The notes under the pieces: model-generated
Told to the model about the DNA's origin: nothing
The model's database searches: none
What the model saw: the letters and a program-made list of their open reading frames with translations, nothing else
Part shown: positions 1-5,251 of the stretch, one piece after another
How the letters are laid out: each line of letters starts with the position of its first letter
Position numbering within the stretch: position 1 is the first letter of the stretch
From: JAWLGW01 sp964569055
Lineage (GTDB): Bacteria; Planctomycetota; J058
NCBI GenBank assembly: GCA_964569055.1
Contig: CAZMSZ010000405.1
Coordinates: forward strand, 1-6,569
DNA: 6,569 nucleotides
Reading direction: 5' to 3'
Position numbers and translations under genes: made by a program

Positions 1-1595
1 CGCTCGATGTGATTGGCGCCGGCGATGCGGTCCTCGTTGGGCAGCGCGGCCGTCTCGAGCACCTCCATCAGCCGCTCGCGGAGGAGCGCCCGCTCCAGGC
101 CGGCGCGGGTCAGGATCGCGGCCCACAGCGCCTCGCAGGCCGTGCCGCTCCTGGGCTGGCGGGCCCGCGTCGTCTCGGCGCCGATCGCGGCCAGGAGCCG
201 CCGCGGCGCATCGGGGCCGCCGGCTCGCCGCGCCGCCTCGACCAGGGCCTCGCCGAGCGGGGCGGCCAGCTCCGGGTGCCGCCGCGAGAGGAGGAGGTCG
301 AGGTCGAACGCCTCGGCCAGGCGGAGGGGGCGGCGCGCGTGGACCAGGGCCGCGTGGAAGCGCGACCAGGCGGGGGAGTGGCCGCTCGCGGCGAGCGCCG
401 CGTGGCGCGCGAGCCCGAGGTGGACCACGCGCAGCGGGCGCGACCAGCTCGCCAGCCGCGCCGCGCGGGGCTCCTGATCGAGCAACGCCTCCGCCGCGCG
501 CAGGGCGAGCGCGTAGGCGGCGGCGGAAGGATCGCCGAGCGGGACGTCGGCCTGGCCGGGCTCGCCGAGGGTGAGCTCGAGGGGCGGTCCACCCAAGACG
601 AGGGGCGGGTCCACTCCGAGCGCGGCCGCGACCGCCTCGTGGAGCGCGTCGGCCCGCGCGGCGAGCGGGCGCGCGCGGCCGACGCTGGCCGGGTCGCAGC
701 GGAGGCGAAACCGCGCGGTCCACAGCGTCGCGCGCCGCGGATCGCTCGGCAGCCCGCTCGTGAACGCCGGGCGCGGCGCGAGGGCTGCGAGCGGCAGGCC
801 GAGCGCGAGCAGGGCGGCGTAGGCGGGCGCGAACGCGGCCGCGACCCGAGGGCGAGCGGGCCCTCGCGCCGGCCTCGGCGAGCGCGCCGGAGCGCGGGCG
901 CGCGCCGCGGTCACGACCGCGCCGGCGAGCAGGGTCAGGAGCGCCGCCGGGGCGGCGGCGCCTGGGCGCAACCAGGCCAGGGGGTCGCAGGCCGCGAGCT
1001 CGCTCCAGCCGAGGAGCGGGCCGCCGCGGGCGGCCGCCCGACCGAGCAGCAGCAGCGCCGCCGCGCTCAGCGCGCCCCCCCGTCCGGCCGGCGCGAGCGT
1101 CAGCGCCAGCCCGGCCCAGGCCAGCGCCGCGGTCGCGTCCTGCGCGGCCAACCCCAGCGCCGCGGCGCCGCTGCCCGAGGGCCACGGGTGGAGCGCGGCC
1201 TGCGCGAGCGCCTCGCCGCCGTGCCGCACGGCCACGACGGCGAGGGCCAGCGCGAGCACGAGCGCCGCGCGGGCCCGCACCAGGGGCCCTCGCGCGAGCG
1301 GGAGGAGCGCGACGAGCGAGCCGTCGTGGGCGAGGCCGCGGCGCTCGGCGCGGCGCGCCGCGAACAGCAGGAGCGCCCCGGTGGCGAGCCCGAGGAGGTC
1401 GGCCGCGATCGGGTCCGCGAGCGTGGCCGCGAGCCGATCGGCGGCGCCGAGCTGCGTGGGGACGAGCGCCGCGGCCACCCGCGCCGCGAGGGGCGGGCCG
1501 AGGAGCGCGAGCGCCGCGCCCAGGGCCAGGGCCGGGGCGAAGGCCGGCAGCTCCAGCCGCAGCGTGGCGCGCGCGGTACGGGACAGCGCCCTCAC
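1..1595 (-). CDS. ABC-2-type permease with C-terminal gluzincin-like domain (partial, runs off left edge)
   Basis: The frame is open from a GTG at 1595-1593 to the window edge: 531 complete codons, no stop, C-terminus missing. The GTG overlaps the TGA of the upstream permease (GTGA), so translation is probably coupled; no separate Shine-Dalgarno is seen. Residues 1-275 contain about seven hydrophobic stretches (near 17-44, 64-80, 107-124, 152-169, 175-186, 212-231, 251-272). Between the second and third lies RRAERRGLAHDGSLVALLPL, which resembles the cytosolic motif of ABC-2 permeases (a charged RERGT-like segment followed by a 'LLALPVSR'-like segment). From about residue 285 a soluble domain follows. 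Its late part (425-515) resembles the helical end of membrane-fused M1/gluzincin peptidase domains, but the expected zinc-site region reads VVHLGLARHAALAASG (390-405), with no HExxH. Inferred role: membrane half of a heteromeric ABC-2 exporter-like complex with its neighbour. The substrate is unknown, and an uncharacterised membrane protein is the alternative. Confidence 0.72.
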   Translation of the reverse strand, partial: MRALSRTARATLRLELPAFAPALALGAALALLGPPLAARVAAALVPTQLGAADRLAATLADPIAADLLGLATGALLLFAARRAERRGLAHDGSLVALLPLARGPLVRARAALVLALALAVVAVRHGGEALAQAALHPWPSGSGAAALGLAAQDATAALAWAGLALTLAPAGRGGALSAAALLLLGRAAARGGPLLGWSELAACDPLAWLRPGAAAPAALLTLLAGAVVTAARARAPARSPRPARGPARPRVAAAFAPAYAALLALGLPLAALAPRPAFTSGLPSDPRRATLWTARFRLRCDPASVGRARPLAARADALHEAVAAALGVDPPLVLGGPPLELTLGEPGQADVPLGDPSAAAYALALRAAEALLDQEPRAARLASWSRPLRVVHLGLARHAALAASGHSPAWSRFHAALVHARRPLRLAEAFDLDLLLSRRHPELAAPLGEALVEAARRAGGPDAPRRLLAAIGAETTRARQPRSGTACEALWAAILTRAGLERALLRERLMEVLETAALPNEDRIAGANHIE

Positions 1596-3430
1596 CGCTC
1601 GCGCACCACGGCCCAGCCCGCGACGAGGTCGCACTCGAGCGCCGGCTCGAAGCGAGCGAGCGTGGCCACGACCGTGCGCCCGGGCGGGTAGCGGGCGGAC
1701 GCGGTGCGCGCGCGGCCGTCCGCCGGCGCCTCCTCGCGCCACGGCGCGGGCGGGATCGCGCTCGCCGTCGCGAGGCCGTGGAGCACCACCAGCCGCTCGG
1801 CGGCCGCGCCGGGCGCCGCCCGGAACACGACCCGCGCCGCGTCGCGATCGCGCTCGAGCCACACCTCGCCCGCGGGCAGCCGCGGCGCGAGCCCGCCCAC
1901 CTCGCGCCGCAGCGCCTCGGCCTCGCTCCCGAGCGCGCGCACGAACGCCTCGAGCGTCTCCCCGCTCGGAGCGAGCGCCTGCTCGAACGCCGCCGCGAAC
2001 GCGCCCCCGCGCTCGCCCACCCCGCCGAACGGGCCACGCCGGGCGGCGCACGCGGCGCGGGCCAGCGCCCAGGGCGCGTCGGGGTCGCACGCCGCGAGCC
2101 GCGTCATGACCCAGCCCGCCAGCGCCGCGGTCAGCTCGCGGCCGAGCAGCGGCTCGAGCGCGGCGAATCGGGTGAGCGCTGCAGGGTCCAAGGCCTGCCC
2201 GCGCAGGGCGAGCAGCGCCAGCGCGTAGGCGGCGCGCCGCTCGCCGAGGGCGCGCCAGGCGCTCGCCTGCTCGAGGGACACGCCGGGGAGCGTCGCGGCG
2301 GCGTGGGCCGGGAGGCCGTGGAGGACCAGCGCGAAGCCGCCCGCGCGCAGGCGTCCCTCGGTGGCGCCGTCGAGCGCGAGCGTCGCGAGGCGGGCGCGCA
2401 CGCGGGCGGGCGCCCGGTCGGGCGCGGCGGGGTTGGCGCGCAGCAGCAGGCCCGGTCGATCCAGCGCGACGCGCACCACCGTGCGCCCGTCGAGGCGCGG
2501 GTCGGGGTCGACCGCCACCTCGGGCAGCGTCAGCGCGCAGCGCGTGGCCAGCGCCTCGAACAGCGGGGCGGCCGCCTCGAGGAGGGCCGCGGCCGAGGCG
2601 TCGCCGGCGGGGTCGCGCAGGGTGACGGCGAGCGGGAGCCCGGCGCGTCGCGCCGCAGCGCCGTCCAGCGCGAACGGCGGTGTGGGCGCGAGCGCGCCCG
2701 AGGCGAGCAACGCCGCGAGCGCGCCGCCCCCGCCGAGGGCCCACGCGGCGCGGCGCGGCGCGCCCTGCCAGGCGCGCGCGCGCCAGCGGGCCAGCGCCGC
2801 CGCCACGATCAGCAGCGCCAGCGCCAGGCCGACCGCCTCCTCGGTGCGCTCGGGGGGCGGCGCGCCGCGCGAGGAGGCGCCGAGCAGCGCCAGGCCGGGG
2901 AGGGCCGCCAGCGCGCCGCCGCGCGCGCTCCAGCCGGCCAGCCCCGCCAGGAGCAGGCCGTGGAGCGCGAGGCGGTGACGCCCCAGGGTCACCGCGGCGG
3001 TGTGATACGCCGTCCACACGGCGAGGAACGCGACGCTCTGGCGGAGCGCGGCGGCGGCGCGCGGCTCGTCGAGCGTGGCCCCGCTCGCGAAGGTCAGGCC
3101 GAGCGCCGCGACCCAGGCCGCGATCAGGAGCGCGAGCGCGACCGCGCAGGTGAGCGTGAGCCCGAGCGCGAGCACGTGGGCCGGCGCGGCCGGGAGCGGC
3201 GCGAGCGCGTCCCAGCCGCGGCGGTCGTACTGGCTGGCCACCAGCCGCCGCAGCCCCAGCCACACCAGCGGCGCGAGCACGAGCAGCACCACCTCGCGCA
3301 ACGCCGCGAGCGCGTCGCCGTCACGCGCGCCGAGGGCGAGCCGCACCGCGCCGAGCAGCGCGGCCAGGCCGGTCGCGCTCACGAGGAGCAGCCCGTGGTC
3401 GGCGAGGTCGAGGCGCAGCCGGCCGCTCAC
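1592..3430 (-). CDS. ABC-2-type permease with C-terminal gluzincin-like soluble domain
   Basis: The protein has 612 residues from a GTG at 3430-3428. I prefer this start to upstream in-frame codons because GAGG lies 7 nt upstream (3441-3438), the start overlaps the TGA of the preceding reading frame (GTGA), and the frame upstream of it is low-complexity Arg/Gly. Hydrophobic segments lie near residues 13-34, 46-64, 84-114, 132-149, 156-186, 199-214 and 230-247. REVVLLVLAPLVWLGL and then YDRRGWDALAPLPAAPAHVL (68-87) match the ABC-2 pattern of a helix followed by an 'RERGT...LLALPVSR'-like cytosolic segment. Residues about 262-510 form a soluble domain whose order of elements resembles M1/MA-clan domains fused to ABC-2 permeases. 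The candidate zinc site is only HGLPAH (371-376), not HExxH. A beta-rich tail follows (515-612). The domain assignment is inference from pattern; the permease nature is fairly secure. It is followed by the second permease with a 4-nt overlap. Confidence 0.78.
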   Translation of the reverse strand: MSGRLRLDLADHGLLLVSATGLAALLGAVRLALGARDGDALAALREVVLLVLAPLVWLGLRRLVASQYDRRGWDALAPLPAAPAHVLALGLTLTCAVALALLIAAWVAALGLTFASGATLDEPRAAAALRQSVAFLAVWTAYHTAAVTLGRHRLALHGLLLAGLAGWSARGGALAALPGLALLGASSRGAPPPERTEEAVGLALALLIVAAALARWRARAWQGAPRRAAWALGGGGALAALLASGALAPTPPFALDGAAARRAGLPLAVTLRDPAGDASAAALLEAAAPLFEALATRCALTLPEVAVDPDPRLDGRTVVRVALDRPGLLLRANPAAPDRAPARVRARLATLALDGATEGRLRAGGFALVLHGLPAHAAATLPGVSLEQASAWRALGERRAAYALALLALRGQALDPAALTRFAALEPLLGRELTAALAGWVMTRLAACDPDAPWALARAACAARRGPFGGVGERGGAFAAAFEQALAPSGETLEAFVRALGSEAEALRREVGGLAPRLPAGEVWLERDRDAARVVFRAAPGAAAERLVVLHGLATASAIPPAPWREEAPADGRARTASARYPPGRTVVATLARFEPALECDLVAGWAVVRER

Positions 3431-3487
3431 GGCGTGACCTCGCGCGCCGCGCTCGTCCGGGCCGCCTCGTCGAGCCCGATCGGATCG
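3427..3487 (-). repeat. Direct repeat, copy 1 (ATPase-end/permease-start junction)
   Basis: These 61 bases align without gaps to 5191-5251 in the same orientation: 51 of 61 identical, longest exact run 17 bases (3464-3480). The repeat covers the shared C-terminal codons ending Glu-Val-Thr-Pro-stop. Similarity continues more weakly past the stop into the first codons of the permease (see 5159-5194). Confidence 0.75.
3438..3441 (-). promoter_or_regulatory. Shine-Dalgarno for the full-length permease gene
   Basis: On the minus strand GAGG lies 7 nt before the GTG at 3430. It falls inside the last codons (Glu-Val) of the ATPase remnant that precedes the permease. This supports the GTG start and gives a reason why the ATPase 3' end would survive at this junction. 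The matching GAGG is also present in the second copy of the junction, at 5205-5202. Confidence 0.55.
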
Positions 3488-3570
3488 CGCTCGCCCGACT
3501 CGACCACCAACAGGACCACGCGCTCCTCGGCTTCCGCGCGGCTCATGGTAAGGACGCCGCGCGTCGCCCG

Positions 3571-3838
3571 CTAGCGACCGCTGCCCGCACGCGCTGCTCG
3601 CGCCGCGCTGCACCGCAGGCTCGCGTCCGCAGGCGAGCTCGCGCGCGGTGGAGCGCGTCGGGCTCGAGTCGGCGTCGTCATGGCCGAGGGCGCGCTGGCG
3701 AGCAGATCGGCGCGCGCGGTGATCGGACCCTTCGACACTCAGAGACGCGAGACCACCTCGAGGTTACGCCCCAACCGAGAGCATCCGGAGCTGGAGCCCG
3801 GCGTGTAACCAAGGCCGTCTCGTCGTGCTCTGGGCGAT
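3571..3838. other. Intergenic region with no supported gene
   Basis: This stretch lies between the ATPase remnant (minus strand) and the cytochrome gene (plus strand), whose transcripts diverge from here. Promoters for the cytochrome gene, and possibly for the permeases now cut off from the ATPase gene, would be expected in it. I could not identify a convincing -35/-10 pair on either strand. A 6-bp inverted repeat, GCTCGC/GCGAGC, with an 8-nt loop lies at 3619-3638; it has no T-tract and is weak in such GC-rich DNA. Base composition becomes noticeably less GC-rich from about 3720 onward. Confidence 0.5.
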
Positions 3839-3844
3839 AGGAGG
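3839..3844 (+). promoter_or_regulatory. Strong Shine-Dalgarno for the cytochrome gene
   Basis: AGGAGG, a perfect match to the anti-Shine-Dalgarno core, lies 5 nt before the ATG at 3850. It fixes the start of the di-heme cytochrome gene, which matters because that start implies an unusually long segment before the signal peptide. Confidence 0.85.
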
Positions 3845-3849
3845 ACGAC

Positions 3850-5130
3850 ATGCACGACAGACTCACCGCCCTCGCTTGGGCGCTCCGGAGCGGCCTCGGC
3901 GCCGCCGCCGGCACGACTCGAGGAGGCGCGGAACCTCGCCACGAGCGCGACCCGTGGACGCCGCACGCGCGGCGTCCGATCGGCATCTCCGCGCTCCTCC
4001 TCGGCATCGCCTGGTCGGCCGCCGTCGGCGTGGCCGGGTGCGGCGGAGGGTCGGGAGACGGGCCGCGGTTCGACGGCAAGGAGGTGTTCCGCCACGACAC
4101 GTTCGGGAGCGAACAGCACTGGACGCAGAACCTCGACATGGCTCGGGTGATCCGCACCGCGGTCGATCCCACGACCGCCCTGGCGGTGGGGCTCAAGGTC
4201 GACGCCGACGCGCTGCCGCCGGGCCTGCTGGCCCAGGCGGACCTCACCGACCCCGCCACGACGGTCGAGCTGATCCGGCTGGGCGCCGTCGTGGGGGTCG
4301 AGGGGCAGGTCGACGCGAACGGGACGTTGACGCAGGTGGGGATCACCTGCGCGCTGTGCCACTCGACGGTCGACGACTCGGTGATGCCCGGGATCGGTCG
4401 CCGCATCGACGGGGCGGCCAACCGCCAGCTCGACCCCGGGCGAATCCTCTCCCTCTCGCCCGCGCTCCAGGACCCTGCGACCCAGGCGGTGCTCCTCTCC
4501 TGGGGCCCCGGGCGGTTCGACCCGTACTTCAACCTCGACGGCCTCAGCGAGCCGGTGCTGATCCCGCCGATCTACGGGCTGCAAGGGGTCGCGCTCGAGA
4601 CCTACACCGGAGAGGGGCCGATCTCCTACTGGAACGCCTACGTGGCCGTGACCCAAATGGGCGGCCAAGGCGCCTTCGTCGAACCTCGCCTGGGGCTGAA
4701 CGTCCAGCCGCAGGGACCGGACCTCGTGACGCCCAAGCTGCCGGCGCTGCTCGACTATCAGCTCACCCTCCACCCGCCGCCGCGACCGGCAGGGAGCTTC
4801 GATACGGCCGCGGCGGCGCGCGGCGAGCAGCTGTTCAGCGGCAAGGCCGACTGCGCCCGCTGCCACGACCCGAGCGCGGCATACACCGACGCCGGCCGGG
4901 CGCTCCACGACGCCACCGAGACCGGGGTGGACCCGCTCTACGCCACCCGCGGGATCACCAAGCAGTACCGCACCACGCCCCTGCGCGCCCTCACCGACCA
5001 CGCGCCCTACTTCCACGACGGGAGCGCCGCGACCCTCGCCGACGTCGTGGACCACTACGACCAGGTCCTGGGCCTGCTGCTGACGGCGAGCGAGCGGAGC
5101 GACCTGGTCGAGTTCCTGAAGTCCCTCTAA
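3850..5130 (+). CDS. Di-heme c-type cytochrome lipoprotein, cytochrome c peroxidase-like
   Basis: The 426-residue product has two CxxCH heme-binding motifs: C167-A-L-C170-H171 and C335-A-R-C338-H339. The roughly 168-residue spacing is typical of di-heme peroxidase-like (CCP/MauG-type) proteins. TFGSEQHWTQNLDM (84-97), an IGRRIDG-NRQLDPGRI segment after heme 1 (182-199), and TTPLRALTDHAPYFHDGSAA (375-394) match the usual conserved blocks of this family; the last is the distal-ligand region of the C-terminal heme domain. A hydrophobic stretch (about 45-60) ends in a lipobox, VAGC, with Cys64 as the predicted lipidated residue, followed by a Gly/Ser/Asp linker. It should therefore be a lipid-anchored cell-envelope protein. 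The expected role is electron transfer or reduction of a peroxide-like substrate, but the substrate is not deducible. Odd points: about 43 residues precede the signal hydrophobic core with no alternative start between, and the gene is less GC-rich than its neighbours and opposite to them. True peroxidase activity is uncertain. Confidence 0.92.
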   Translation: MHDRLTALAWALRSGLGAAAGTTRGGAEPRHERDPWTPHARRPIGISALLLGIAWSAAVGVAGCGGGSGDGPRFDGKEVFRHDTFGSEQHWTQNLDMARVIRTAVDPTTALAVGLKVDADALPPGLLAQADLTDPATTVELIRLGAVVGVEGQVDANGTLTQVGITCALCHSTVDDSVMPGIGRRIDGAANRQLDPGRILSLSPALQDPATQAVLLSWGPGRFDPYFNLDGLSEPVLIPPIYGLQGVALETYTGEGPISYWNAYVAVTQMGGQGAFVEPRLGLNVQPQGPDLVTPKLPALLDYQLTLHPPPRPAGSFDTAAAARGEQLFSGKADCARCHDPSAAYTDAGRALHDATETGVDPLYATRGITKQYRTTPLRALTDHAPYFHDGSAATLADVVDHYDQVLGLLLTASERSDLVEFLKSL

Positions 5131-5147
5131 CTGTCGCTCGAGAGGAC
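5121..5147 (+). terminator. Weak hairpin at the end of the cytochrome gene
   Basis: GTCCCTCT (5121-5128) can pair with AGAGGAC (5141-5147) with one bulged C and a 12-nt loop, overlapping the TAA stop. A competing CTGTC/GACAG stem lies within the same stretch. There is no T-run afterwards, so this is at best a weak or Rho-assisted terminator between two convergent genes. Confidence 0.2.
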
Positions 5148-5158
5148 AGCCTCCCGAC

Positions 5159-5194
5159 TCAGAGCCCAACGCGAGCCAGGTCGCGGCGGCTCAG
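5159..5194 (-). pseudogene. Possible remnant of a permease gene start
   Basis: Overlapping the stop of the ATPase-like gene (CTGA, where the intact junction has GTGA) is a 12-codon frame reading LSRRDLARVGL-stop. The intact permease begins VSGRLRLDLADHGLL. With a three-residue gap the two align at Ser, Arg, Asp-Leu-Ala and Gly-Leu. The upstream codons in this frame also agree (Gly-His-Ala before the start in both). The match is short, so chance is possible, but it sits exactly where the duplicated junction (5191-5251) predicts it. Confidence 0.4.
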
Positions 5195-5251
5195 GGCGTG
5201 ACCTCGCTCGCGGCGAGCGCCCAGGCCGCCTCGTCGAGCCGGACCGGCTCG
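5191..5251 (-). repeat. Direct repeat, copy 2 (ATPase-end/permease-start junction)
   Basis: This is the partner of 3427-3487 (51 of 61 bases identical, same orientation). Here the ATPase side is intact and the permease side is reduced to a remnant, the reverse of copy 1. The two copies bracket the cytochrome gene. Confidence 0.75.

Larger units (their letters stand above)
3427..3570 (-). pseudogene. 3' remnant of an ABC ATPase gene upstream of the permease
   Basis: The minus-strand frame is open from just after a TAG at 3573-3571 to the TGA at 3429-3427. An ATG at 3546 would give a 39-residue product, but no Shine-Dalgarno precedes it. The last 17 residues (IGLDEAARTSAAREVTP) align without gaps to the C-terminus of the ATPase-like protein encoded at 5191-6558 (VRLDEAAWALAASEVTP), with 11 of 17 identical. 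Further upstream, RGVLTMSRAEAEERVVLLV has the look of the ABC switch region ('VLLSTHDLEEAERLxDRVVLL'), with the histidine absent. I therefore read it as the truncated tail of a second ATPase copy. The alternative is a genuine 39-residue leader peptide coupled to the permease. The homology of the last 60 bases is directly visible; the switch-region reading is inference. Confidence 0.55.

Noticed and set aside
9..1691. 560-codon open frame on the plus strand
   Set aside because: It is codon-register antisense to the partial permease gene. Its product is Arg/Gly/Glu-rich low complexity with no domain, and the minus-strand reading gives clear membrane segments and an overlapping start with its neighbour.
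1778..3574. 598-codon open frame on the plus strand
   Set aside because: It is antisense to the full-length permease, and its composition is a by-product of extreme GC content.
3431..3613. N-terminal extension of the permease to 3613
   Set aside because: The extra 61 residues are Arg/Gly/Ala low complexity in a different frame from the ATPase remnant, and the GTG at 3430 has a good GAGG and a stop-start overlap.
3739..5169. 476-codon minus-strand frame across the cytochrome gene
   Set aside because: It is antisense to a gene with two heme motifs, a lipobox and a strong ribosome binding site; no recognisable features of its own.
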